Source: Agaricus subrufescens (Eukaryota > Basidiomycota > Agaricomycetes > Agaricales > Agaricaceae). Taken from it: a DNA stretch of 64,000 bases. The notes below the pieces were generated by a model. The model had not been told where the DNA came from. It did no database searches and worked only from the letters and a program-made list of their open reading frames with translations. Position 1 is the stretch's first letter. Each line of letters begins with the position of its first letter. Location of the stretch: positions 620,001 through 684,000 of the forward strand of contig CM057069.1 in NCBI GenBank assembly GCA_029945375.1, in the 5' to 3' direction. This document shows, piece by piece, positions 44,633 to 54,033 of the stretch. The position numbers and the translations under genes are program-made.

Positions 44633-47502
44633 TCACTCAGCGAGAGCGACCGGGTCGTGATCCTCGCCACCTTTCTTATTCAACTCTAGTTTCCTCTTCC
44701 TTCCAGGCATAGCCTTGCCTCCACCAAATCCAACTCCAGCTTTCTGCCTCAGTACATCTAGATCCTGTTCAGCTTCTTCTGCCCATTCCAGTACTAGATG
44801 CCTTCCAAGTAAATGCGTATGTCGTAAAGCATTGAAAGCGTTCTCCGCTTCGTGTCGAGACACAAATTCCAGAAACGCGAAACCACGAGTCCGTGAATCG
44901 AATTTTTTCGGTAGACGAACTGATTTCAGATGACCGTGTGCACTGGGGGAGAGAGAAAAGGGGATAGCGTAAGTGTTTGAGAAGGGTGAGAATAATCAAT
45001 TGGAAATTGGTCTACATACCTGAAGAGATCGCGAATATCTTTCTTGGTCGCCTCGAAAGGCACGTTCTTCACAATAACCTTTGTAGTCCGACTCGTCGAA
45101 TTGACGCCATCCCCTTTTTTCGCTTCGTCCTCTTCTGCACCACGTCCAGCAAATCTGACATGTAATGAGTGACCATCGAGCACGAAACCTTGGATACTCT
45201 TCAAAGCCTTTTTCGCACTATCGACATCCTTGAACCCTATGAACCCGTAACCCATACTAAGACGAGGACCATTAGGATCCTTAGGGTCAGGTTTCGTTTG
45301 AATCCGCGCAAACGCGAATGAGGGTAAATGTCGAAAGACTTGAGTAAGTCGTTCTTGTGTCGTCACGAAGGAGAGGTTTTTGACGTAGAGGGTGGTACCA
45401 CCATTTATCGATACGTCCTCTCCGGATCCCCCCCCACGAGATTCTTGTTCGGGTATTCTGACAACAGGAAGGGCAGAAGAGGCGGAGACGGAAGTCGATT
45501 GTACAGGCTCATCCGTGAACATGCCAATAGGACCCTTCTCAAGATAGATGATTGAGTTTCCGAGACGTCTATATGCGACAGCTTTGAAGCCTTTTGAAGC
45601 CTCATCGGGCCGCTCGAACTCGACCACTGCCATAGTACCTGCAGGAGGGACAAGCACGCGATTAAGTTGGCCGTGTGGTGTAAATAGGTCCCGTATCTGG
45701 TCGAGTGTCGTTCCGTACGATATATTTTTAACAAGGATTGTGGTGTCCGAGCGAGCCTTGGTAGAGAAGGAAGATAAAAGTACGCCTTGAGACTCTAGGT
45801 ACGACTTTGTCTCTTGGATGATGTGGGTCTCAGCAAGAGCGAGTTTAACAGCGGGACTGTCTCCGTTCTCAGGATTCAGAATTTCGGCTTTGTCGATGTT
45901 CATCCGATTTGCTATTGACGATGCCACAGCATCACTCTGTGTGTGTCCAATTTCAGCGTCCCAGTAATTAGCATAACGGGACGACGTACGTTCATGTACA
46001 GCATACTCCAATTAAACGATTTACTGGACAATGACTTTCGTTTGGCTTGCTTCTCTTCTTTCACCGTTCTTTTGCGCGAATCTCCTTCCTCAACTAGAAA
46101 CGATTTCCGCTGGTCTTGGGCGGGCAGTATGTGCAATAGACGTCCTTGGAAGGACTTTTTATCAAGGCTTTCATATGCAGAAACCGCATCTGCACCTAGA
46201 GCGAAGGTTACATATGCTAAGCCTTTGGGCTGTTTGGAGAGAGGATCGAGAGGTATGTGGACCTAGGAATGGCAAGTGTCAGCTTGAGTCATAAACTCCA
46301 AATGAGGATAAGAAAATGATCAGAAAAAATTCTACTATCGGTTTCCCTGAGGATCAGCATACTCGCGATGTGAGTCTGATGTCCCTATGCATATTATCAT
46401 CCCGACATTTATGTATTTATTGAAAAAAAAGTAATTCATCTTTACCTGTAAATGAAAGGTCAGTATTACGTTTGACTTTCGGATTGTCATAACGAGAAAA
46501 ATTTCAGAATATTTTCTACTATCAATATCCCAGAGAAAGATCAGCAGTTCCGAAGACTCTGATGTCCCTATACAATGTTCATCCCACAACCACCAGCACC
46601 CAAACATGCCACAGAACGAAAGAAAGGCAGCGGATGACTTACCTGTGAAACGTCTCCAAAGGGTCGGCATAGTTCCAATAAATCCGCCTCTATGCAACTG
46701 AAGGCTAAGTTCCGCAAGAAGAGTCTGTGTGTTCGTAGGATGGTCTCCTTTGTAGGGTCCTGAGAAGCATTGACATCCTGCTGAACCTAGCTGAGCTTCA
46801 ATACTCCGTCCTAGCGGATGAATAACGGCACTTACTAGTGGACTTGGATCACTGTCTGTGTTTTCATCTTCTTCAGGCTGTTCGAAGACCTTGTCCACAT
46901 TATCGACATTTTGTGACATCCTTTGCTTCAGCCACTCCGAATCTGATAGTGCAATTGAACTCATAGGTGTTGCATCGACGAATTCTTCTTGGGGCTGGAT
47001 ATCCTTGGGTTGCTCCTCGTTAGCCCATGTAGGTCCTTTTTTTGTACGAGGTTTCATGACTTCAAGGAAGTGTTCCACTTGAGCCGAGTGTTTTTGCTTC
47101 GCTATCGCCTTGGGTTTTCCGGAAGAGACAGGTTCCATTTCGATGGGAGATGGACCAAGCCTTGGCCGCTTGTTAGGTCGGGGAGTAGGAGCATCTTTGG
47201 ATCCCTACGAAAGCTAAAGTTAGGAGCGAATATGTAAGGAAAAAAGTATTTCATACGTCGATAAGAGTAACTTGTATTCGAGTTGAGTCGATGAAGGTTT
47301 GGTTGAACCAGGCCTGCGCAGCAGTAGCTTCCTCGTCAGTTTTGTATCCAACAAATCCAAATCTTCGTGAGGTTCCATCAGATTTATATGCGACTTTTAC
47401 GTCTGTAAGGATTCCTGCCGGACACCCTTGCTGTTCGAAATGCTGTCGTAGGCGAATCGGAGTGACATATGAAGGTAGGTTTTTGATCATTAACCGAGAC
47501 AT
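44633..47502 (-). CDS. MRD1: MRD1/RBM19-type multiple-RRM pre-rRNA processing factor
   Basis: Nucleolar RNA-binding protein of the small-subunit processome, needed for 18S rRNA release. Met 47502 opens RRM1 (SRLMIKNLPSYVTPIRLRQH ... GTSRRFGFVGYKTDEEATAA). An acidic/basic linker with LSDSEWLKQRM follows, as in the family. RRM2 is split by a long intron: LFLRNLAFSCIEADLLELCR with PFGDVSQ, then VHIPLDPLSKQPKGLAYVTF. RRM3 (TTILVKNISYGTTLDQIRDL), RRM4 (GTTLYVKNLSFVTTQERLTQ ... LSMGYGFIGFKDVDSAKKAL) and RRM5 (TKVIVKNVPFEATKKDIRDL ... RGFAFLEFVSRHEAENAFNA) follow. The C-terminus PGRKRKLELNKKGGEDHDP is basic, stop at 44633. Five RRMs is the fungal MRD1 number. The 46263-46642 intron (380 nt) is far longer than the others and contains two related sub-sequences. 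Confidence 0.93.
46313..46410 (-). ncRNA. Candidate box C/D-like intronic small RNA a (MRD1 intron)
   Basis: Sense strand of the long MRD1 intron. A GGGATGAT element (C-box-like, imperfect), GCTGATC (D'-like), CGATAGT (C'-like) and a terminal CTGA (D box) span about 84 bases. Short complementary ends AAATG and CATTT could form the closing stem. The same element order occurs in unit b. Candidate only; the C box departs from RUGAUGA and no rRNA target was established. Confidence 0.3.
46504..46585 (-). ncRNA. Candidate box C/D-like intronic small RNA b (MRD1 intron)
   Basis: Second related unit in the same intron, about 175 bases from unit a. It shares ATAGGGACATCAGA, GCTGATC, GATAGTAGAA and the terminal TTCTGA with unit a, in the same order and spacing. 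The segments between them differ, as expected if structural boxes are conserved and spacers are free, or simply of a diverged tandem repeat. Confidence 0.3.
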
Positions 47503-48034
47503 GGCTGAGACGGTCTATTCCGAGGGTAATCAGTCTTGTCCATAGTAGAAGGAAAGAGACGTTGCTGACCGTCAAAAACGACTCAAGAAAAAATCGGAAT
47601 AACCTATGACGAAACTCCGCTCGGTGATCGCCGAGTAGATAAATTTATCGCGTGCCTGAGAGATGGATTACTCGGAATGGCGAGCGCGTTTGAGTCGCGT
47701 GTTCACTAAGTATTTACAGTGCTTAGCTGTAATCTGGGATGACGTGCTAGCAGCTGCTAAGTCCTCCATTTAAATTTCCTACACAACTCGATACATTACA
47801 CATATTTGACGCCATCGTCAATCAAGAAACTGTATCAAACAGTTTAAAGAAGAAACGGAAACGGAAACAGAAACTAGAAAGCCGGTGCCTTATGATAACA
47901 AGTATGATAAAAAAATGGTGATTTTATTCCTCCAATTTCCATCATAATTAGCCAAGCATCTATCTGTAGGTTAAGTAATTCAGGTTCGATGCCACAGAAG
48001 ATTCGGGGATTATGATACACACCATACATGTTGC
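47503..48034. other. MRD1 upstream region
   Basis: Holds the MRD1 promoter, including a near-palindromic CTCGGTGATCGCCGAG at 47620-47635 (CGG-N6-CCG). No gene seen up to the pheromone precursor. Confidence 0.5.
47620..47635. promoter_or_regulatory. CGG-N6-CCG element upstream of MRD1
   Basis: CTCGGTGATCGCCGAG is a nearly perfect inverted repeat of the type bound by Zn2Cys6 factors, about 120 bases upstream of the MRD1 start. A matching CTCGGTTATCGCCGA lies upstream of prefoldin subunit 3. Confidence 0.35.
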
Positions 48035-48160
48035 TCAGACAATCACACACCCAGCAGAGTGAGAGCCTGTCCGGTCGGATGACACCTCCTCATCTCTGGG
48101 AACTGTTTGTGCTTCCCAGTCAGACGATGTAGAGGATGGGAGAGTAGCGAAAGAATCCAT
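48035..48160 (-). CDS. Fungal mating pheromone precursor 1 (CaaX, CVIV)
   Basis: A 41-residue intronless ORF on the minus strand. It starts MDSFATLPSS (Met 48160), carries PRDEE at residues 21-25 and ends RTGSHSAGCVIV with TGA at 48035. The ending is a CaaX box for farnesylation, aaX removal and carboxymethylation. Total size, MDSF-type start, charged DEE region and C-terminal Cys-Val-Ile-Val match basidiomycete a-factor-like precursors. N-terminal processing may occur after DR (residues 29-30) or in the DEE region; mature length is therefore not certain. The second precursor at 53168 shares RDEEV and RTGSHSAGCVI, so this is not a chance ORF. It probably signals to a receptor encoded by another mating type rather than to those in this window. 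Confidence 0.9.
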   Translation of the reverse strand: MDSFATLPSSTSSDWEAQTVPRDEEVSSDRTGSHSAGCVIV

Positions 48161-49613
48161 TAGTTGCGATGAGAAGATGAGTTAATTTTTTCCTTGTAGA
48201 GTGTTATCTGAGGCACGGGTGATTAATGTTAATGCGGAGAGACTCCAACTCTTCAGTCTTTTATATCTGTACAATCAAAACCAGGCGAACAAACACGAGG
48301 TGCTTCCAGAACTCTGATTTGTCTAGTTGCCACCAGGTATTGCTCCAACTTTTGCTGACGGACGCAATATGATGGCTGTGCCTCAAGTTCGGTCACCCTA
48401 TATTATCTATACTTAGAACAAGGTCACTACTGTGCCAGCCTGCGACGTTGTATAATGTCAAAATTCGCAGGAATGATTCAGTGTAAACATCCAATCTCCT
48501 TGAACTAAATTAGAGCTCCCTATTCTATACTCCTTTGTACTAAGCAGCAGAAGCCCAAACACGCTACATGTTTAAAAGTGTACGGGCCAGTACACAGTGG
48601 GAAGCATTCCAGAGCACACAGGCCATGGCATAATAGTGAGGCCGGGCCACTAACCAACAATTCAAGCTGTAAAAAATAATGGACTCAGTAGGACAATGGT
48701 CTTCCCTGTACGTCAAAATACTCAGAGTTTCAGCGCCTACGGCTATCCACTATATGGGGATCGAATCTAGCTAAATACGATGTCCATAGCTACGGTTGTT
48801 TGACTCCTACGCCCGGCCACACACATGTTTCAGCTAAGAGTGAAGGAATCTCTCAGAAGGCCAACATTCCCTAAACGGTACAATCCAAGAGCGAATTCGT
48901 GGAGCGAGAACATCGACGATTTAATTCATATTGCCGGTAGATGATATTTCCTGATCCAAGGCTCAGTCTACTCACAATCCTTTTGCCTTTCCACATTATG
49001 GCAGATGCACCAATCATTGGAGGCGATAAATTACTGAAGACAAATGACCTGTTCAGTTCTGCCTTTAATCTTAACATAAGACAAGGCTGCTATGCAAATA
49101 AGGCTTACAACCTGACCTCCTCGCAACTGTAAAAATAGAGATAACTGTAAACAGGCAACTCCCGAAATCGGCCTGGTAACCTTCACTCTCAAACGGATAT
49201 GATAAGATACGGTGAAATAACCTGTAACCAACCAAGATATGTGGAGTGTGCTTCATGCTTGCAATGCCTTTCTTTAAAAGGTACAATGGAGAGCGCACAA
49301 AACAAATGAGATACACAGGCTGACGCGATGATGCTACATGAAGTCTTTAGAGCGACTCGGTAACCTCTTAAAAATGCAAAAATGATGTGAGTCTTAAGCA
49401 AAACCCGCGATAGAGAATAAATATACCATCCCATCATCTTGTATACGAATCTCCGGCGTGCCGATGTCGCGCTTCCAGAATCTAAGCGCACATTTTAATT
49501 TTTGAATTTCGCGTTCGGTGACGTCACGTGTCAGGTTATGATTGACCCCGCTCGGTTATCGCCGATCATATGTTAACCGTCTACTCCAAAAATTCTCAAT
49601 ACTGACAATCACC
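48161..49613. other. Region between pheromone precursor 1 and prefoldin subunit 3
   Basis: About 1.45 kb. It holds the pheromone promoter and the prefoldin promoter. Near 49519-49530 is TGACGTCACGTG (CRE-like plus E-box), then CTCGGTTATCGCCGA (49551-49565), within 100 bases of the prefoldin start. Short ORFs (60-100 codons) on both strands are unsupported. Confidence 0.5.
49519..49565. promoter_or_regulatory. CRE/E-box and CGG-N6-CCG elements upstream of prefoldin subunit 3
   Basis: TGACGTCA overlapping CACGTG at 49519-49530, and CTCGGTTATCGCCGA at 49551-49565, the latter shared with the MRD1 upstream region. Positions 49-95 bases before the Met favour a promoter role. Confidence 0.4.
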
Positions 49614-50458
49614 ATGGCTTCCCAACCCGTCTTTTTAGAGGAGAAAAACCCAAGAGGCATCCCAAAAGCACCCTTCGTTGCAAGTCTACTTTTCTCTATT
49701 TCCTTTTAACGGGCCTCATATGTTTCCAGGAAAATATCGAGGCGTATCTTGGAGGACCTGAAGGGGACGTTGAAGGGCCAATACAAAGATTTCAGGACGC
49801 GTTGGCGTACGTCCATTATCCTTATGGAAAGCAACGATTGATTGACACTGAACGAAAGCGCAGAAAGTACCGATACATGGACAGAAACCTAACACAACGT
49901 CGGGCGAGCCTTGAGGAAAAGATACCGGACATCAAGAAGACACTTGATATGGTCGAACTACTAAAAGATCGACATGTTCGTTTATCCCCCAGTCTTACGA
50001 TGATTGGAATTTGAGTTTCCTCAAACAGGAAGGGAAAGGCAAAGCTTCCGATGAAGATGACGACCTTGAAGAAGACGACGAAAAGACGGCTTCTACCAAA
50101 GCTACGACCACATTCGAGTTGAATGACACACTATATGCGGAAGCTGAATTAGAGGATACGGACACGGTTTATCTCTGGCTCGGGGTAAGTCCTCCACGCA
50201 GTTGGTCTAAACATTTACTAGATACGTTTGCAGGCCAATGTCATGTTGTCTTACAAGATTCCTGCCGCTGTCACGCTGCTGAAGTCGAAGCTGGCTGCGG
50301 CTGAAACTTCGCTGAATAACACCATTGAAGATCTGGAATTCTTACGGGAACAGATTACTGTGATGGAAGTGAACACAGCGCGGGTGTATAACTGGGATGT
50401 GAAGCGTCGGAGGGACCGGAGAGAGAAGGAGACGCAGCGGCCTGGAGATCTGGACTAG
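49614..50458 (+). CDS. PAC10: Prefoldin subunit 3 (VBP1/PAC10)
   Basis: Alpha-type subunit of the hexameric prefoldin co-chaperone that delivers actin and tubulin to CCT. Spliced protein: MASQPVFLEEKNPRGIPKAP with FV, ENIEAYLGGPEGDVEGPIQR, KYRYMDRNLTQRRASLEEKI, PDIKKTLDMVELLKDRH, an acidic insert (EDDDLEEDDEK), TTFELNDTLYAEAELEDTDT, VYLWLGANVMLSYKIPAAVT, then a long C-terminal helix (NNTIEDLEFLREQITVMEVN) and VYNWDVKRRR. RGIPKAPFV, FELNDTLYAxA and VxLWLGANVMLxY are diagnostic. Two coiled-coil helices flank the beta hairpins as expected. Intron 1 starts with GC (GTT/GCAAGT), since the conserved FVE join needs it. The acidic insert in the linker is longer than usual. Confidence 0.95.
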
Positions 50459-50639
50459 AATTTGGATATATTTGTCATTTATGTGACTAACAATACATCA
50501 TCCGTCACGCTGCAACTCTCTCTCAGCTCCTGGTGGCCAAGGTCAAGAACACATCGTATGTTCTCTGTTGTTGCAGATATCCAGGACTGCAGTTTGACGC
50601 TTAGGTTCTAGTACATGTCTGTGCCGGACACTCTTCCAC

Positions 50640-52367
50640 ATGAACCCTACGATGCCTCCTATCCATTCTTTGCCACTCGAGTTGCTTGCCCACGTCTTCA
50701 GTTATCTGCTTGAACCAGTTCCTCAGCCATTTCCATTTCCACTCCCTGAGACTTTTCATGATTGGAAAGTTGTAACCGAAGTGTGCCACCCCTGGCGCGC
50801 AGCTGCACTATCTACCCCATCCCTATGGCCGAGAATCCATATCTCCAAGGTTTCTGATGAAGCTGCGCTGCGTGCCATCTCTCTGACCGGAGAGCTACCT
50901 CTGGTGGTTTACTATACTGCAGATATCTCCGACATATCATATGATCTGCCTGATGATTTTGAAGATGAAGCACTGAAGGCCGTCCGGTCAAATCTACGAC
51001 GTCTCCGAGAGTTTCATGTGTTCTGCTCTTCATCGGAGGATTTCTCGCCATGGAAGTATTTCGACAAACCGGCACCGCTTCTCGAATCCTTGACCATCAT
51101 ATCGAGCGATGATGATGATGTCGAAACGCCTTCCGTACTACCCCCCCTCTTTGGCGGCCAGACGATGAGCTTGAGAAAGCTTGTTATGGCAAATGTTTCA
51201 ATATGGCCCTATCGCAGTTTCCAGGACCTTCAGCACCTGGCTCTATACGACCAATTAGACGAAACTCGACTCCCGCTTCACACCTTCCTCGACACTCTTC
51301 GCCAATCTCCTCGACTTGAAACTCTCATCCTGGTTAGTGCGGGGCTGGAAGACGAGATGGTTCTTGACACCAGTGAACTTATAAGACCCCTATCCCTTCC
51401 GTGTTTACGGTATCTGGAGCTTGGGGAATGGTCGTTTGAGATGGTGCCTTTGATGTTTCTGAAGAACGTTATACTCCCTTCTGATCTAACGATCTGCCTC
51501 TGGAACATCGGTTGGGAGGCTGATCTGCAAAACTTGCTTTGCCCCCGTCCTGAAAACCGTTCTTTACTGGAACGATGCACAAAAATCAACGTCACCAGCC
51601 TTCTGGATGGTGACAGCACTTGCGAAGCTGATACGCTCGTGGGTGTTAAGGATTCCACCCTCTATTACTATGGTGGAACTGTTCCTCCCGGATTCTCAAC
51701 CATGCGTTCGCTCGGGATTTTTGTCAATGTCACGGAGCTCAATTACTGTCCTGAATCGCGATGGGGCAAATACGGAGATATCATAGACGAGGATTTACTC
51801 CTCTTGCTGCCGGCATTAAAGATTTTGCGGGTATCAAAAGTCATTTGCGGACACTTAGAACGGTTATGCAATCTACTAATTCAGTTCGAGTCTGACACGA
51901 AACGAACCCAACCCCTATCTCGGATATCTGCACGCGCGCCGGAACGACCGACAAAACATCTACGTTTTCGTATCGCACCACTTCTCGAGGAAATCTACAT
52001 TACAAATCCATACGACCATCCTGAGTTCTTTGAGCCTTTGAAGCCGTACACTCTCGATGACCTCCGGCCACTTACATTTCTCGCCAACGTCAGAGCCAAC
52101 AATGGCGTAGCGTTGAAGAAGTTGGTAATACAAGGATGTAGTGACGAAGTTATAATGGCCTCGAATGCCCAACCAGCGAGTCGGGGTAGGTGGAAATGTA
52201 AGAAGATTCCTCCTGGCAAAACCGAAGATGTAGGGCTGGATTTGTTTTTTGAGAAGGTGGAATTTTGGGGGAGGAGGTATAATTTTGTACCGTATTGGGA
52301 GGATTCTGTGGTGGAGATTTGGCCGAGGGAGAAATTGGCGAGACCGCCGCATCCGGATTGTTGGTAG
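50640..52367 (+). CDS. F-box protein with leucine-rich-like C-terminal region
   Basis: Intronless ORF of 575 codons. An N-terminal F-box (PPIHSLPLELLAHVFSYLLE, VVTEVCHPWRAAALSTPSLW) would bind Skp1 in an SCF ubiquitin ligase. The rest has irregular Leu-rich units (LRKLVMANVSIWPYRSFQDL, LETLILVSAGLEDEMVL, LRYLELGEWSFEMVPLMFLK, LPALKILRVSKVICGHLERL), a pattern common in the large agaricomycete F-box families. Substrate is unknown. The gene is single-exon, unlike most neighbours. It lies between the two pheromone precursor genes, but nothing in it suggests a mating role. Confidence 0.82.
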   Translation: MNPTMPPIHSLPLELLAHVFSYLLEPVPQPFPFPLPETFHDWKVVTEVCHPWRAAALSTPSLWPRIHISKVSDEAALRAISLTGELPLVVYYTADISDISYDLPDDFEDEALKAVRSNLRRLREFHVFCSSSEDFSPWKYFDKPAPLLESLTIISSDDDDVETPSVLPPLFGGQTMSLRKLVMANVSIWPYRSFQDLQHLALYDQLDETRLPLHTFLDTLRQSPRLETLILVSAGLEDEMVLDTSELIRPLSLPCLRYLELGEWSFEMVPLMFLKNVILPSDLTICLWNIGWEADLQNLLCPRPENRSLLERCTKINVTSLLDGDSTCEADTLVGVKDSTLYYYGGTVPPGFSTMRSLGIFVNVTELNYCPESRWGKYGDIIDEDLLLLLPALKILRVSKVICGHLERLCNLLIQFESDTKRTQPLSRISARAPERPTKHLRFRIAPLLEEIYITNPYDHPEFFEPLKPYTLDDLRPLTFLANVRANNGVALKKLVIQGCSDEVIMASNAQPASRGRWKCKKIPPGKTEDVGLDLFFEKVEFWGRRYNFVPYWEDSVVEIWPREKLARPPHPDCW

Positions 52368-53167
52368 GAAAAATCATACGACTGTTTTTTTGGGCATTTG
52401 GGAAAGCAAATTGGACGGGTTATGGACCTTGGGGTTTGGCTTTTTATAATTTTTCTTATTGCGATTGTTCAGTATACTGCTTTTTTTCTTTTTGTCTTTC
52501 TTTTTGTGAGTGACTGCGTATATGAGGGTGGTGTACCTAGAATCGTGTTGTGCTTCATACTGTTTCAAGAAGACTGATAAATAGTATAATATTCGGGAAG
52601 TTAAATTAGTTCGATTTGGTCTGTCGTTTCATCCGACTTCTGTACACATTTTGCACAATAGTAGCGCTTGGTAACTGGGACGTGTGTTCTTTGGTTGCGT
52701 GGCTACGTATATTCTCCGTCCAACGGAGTCAACGGAGTTTGAGCGAGGGGACCCTCCTTTCTTACGTTTCGATTACTTAAATGAGATCATTTATATCAAA
52801 TCTCGACAATAAAGCGCTACTGTACTTAATATGACATGTACCCTACGCCAGTGGTCAACACGAGATACTCTCGCGGACACATAACAATTGTTTGTTGTTA
52901 AAAAAAGAACAAATTGACATGATGGGGGAAGGAATGTATTTGATAGTGTGGCATGAACAATTGGGAAATGGGTTCGCGACAGGGAAAGAAGAAGACCGAA
53001 GGGGGAAGTGAATTTAGCACTACCCAATGAATATGAGTGATGGCGAACGACATGTGGATGATTAGTCGTGCAAGAGCGGCGTGGCCGAATCGCCTGTTAG
53101 AATGAGAAACTTGACTTTGGTGAGAGAGGGATCCTGTGAATAGTCAACAAACTTACTGGTATAATGT
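52368..53167. other. F-box 3' region and spacer before pheromone precursor 2
   Basis: About 800 bases, no supported gene. A short direct repeat (CAACGGAGT, twice within 52716-52740) is visible. A tRNA-like fragment (GTGGCCGAATCG near 53081) does not extend into a cloverleaf. Confidence 0.5.
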
Positions 53168-53296
53168 TTAAGCAATTACACATCCAGCTGAATGGGAACC
53201 TGTCCTATTGCAGGATTGCACCTCCTCATCTCTGAGGACGGTTTGGTCCTCTGACATAGAGGAAGATAAGAAGGAGGGAGTAGTGAAAGAATCCAT
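53168..53296 (-). CDS. Fungal mating pheromone precursor 2 (CaaX, CVIA)
   Basis: A 42-residue intronless ORF on the minus strand. It starts MDSFTTPSFLSSSMSEDQTV (Met 53296), has LRDEEV at 21-26 and ends NRTGSHSAGCVIA with TAA at 53168. CVIA is a standard CaaX box. Shared positions with precursor 1 are MDSF, RDEEV and RTGSHSAGCVI, so both would yield almost the same lipidated peptide, differing around the cleavage region (SSDR versus SCNR). The frame stays open upstream for 47 more codons, but MDSF is the start of precursor 1 and the usual size, so Met 53296 is preferred. Two precursors plus two receptors in one region suit a mating-type B locus. Confidence 0.92.
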   Translation of the reverse strand: MDSFTTPSFLSSSMSEDQTVLRDEEVQSCNRTGSHSAGCVIA

Positions 53297-54033
53297 GTCG
53301 CTGGTAGTTGTGTAGTTGAAAGAAATGAGTGGATTGCCGATCGAGGCAGAAGGTCGAAGTTGTAGATTTTGAGGTTTCTGGAGGGTCTTGTCCATTATAT
53401 AGGCGAGGGCGATGGTGACAGCGGGAGAAACGATCAAGCTATTTCCGGGCCTCGGACTGACTCGATGTGTTTGGGCTTAGTAGCATTGTAGAGACAACAA
53501 TAAGGATTTTGACGACATGCCAGGTGTGAGTGCAGGGTCATTAATTTTAGTAGCAGATCTGAGATCTCGTTTGTTGTTTCGAAGGAACAATCGACGATGG
53601 CCGTTCAACATGCACTGCACGCGGAGACCGAATATGAAAATAGTAGCCCTACGAGGACGTCGTGATGTCGATGAATAATAAGGTGAAGGTTGTCGAGCGT
53701 ATCCATCAATGTTCAGCGGTCAGCAGGCCACCCCTGCCTCTCGGTGACTGAATATTTTGATCGTCGTGTGTATGTTCTTATTGTCATGGCTGTGAAGACC
53801 GGTACTACACCGTCACCCACAACTTTCTTCGGGCATTTGGAATGGAAAGCGGCAGGTGAACGAAGTCGTTAGAGCTAAGTACGGAGCCAGCTTCCGCGGC
53901 ACATGACAATAAGGCTTAGAACCCTAACCACACGGCGTTCGTGGAAAGTCGGGACAGGTTCCCACGGGTGTGCAGAGGCGTTGCTCAACCCAGCTTTGCA
54001 GTTCTTTCCTTTTTCCTCGCTCAAAACATCTCC
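53297..54033. other. Promoter region of pheromone precursor 2 and of ATP4
   Basis: About 740 bases between divergent genes. ORFs here are unsupported. A 22-codon frame ending CVWA* (53412-53480, plus) was rejected as a pheromone. Confidence 0.5.

Noticed and set aside
53078..53110. GTGGCCGAATCG resembling a tRNA D-arm (Ser/Leu type)
   Set aside because: No matching acceptor stem, anticodon arm or T-arm follows.
53412..53480. 22-codon frame ending CVWA*
   Set aside because: Trp is not an aliphatic CaaX residue, and the frame overlaps the upstream region of pheromone precursor 2.
42329..53880. Short similarity GAAGTCGCTAGAGCTA (42335) versus GAAGTCGTTAGAGCTA (53860)
   Set aside because: Only about 16-20 bases match and flanks do not; too little to call a repeat family.
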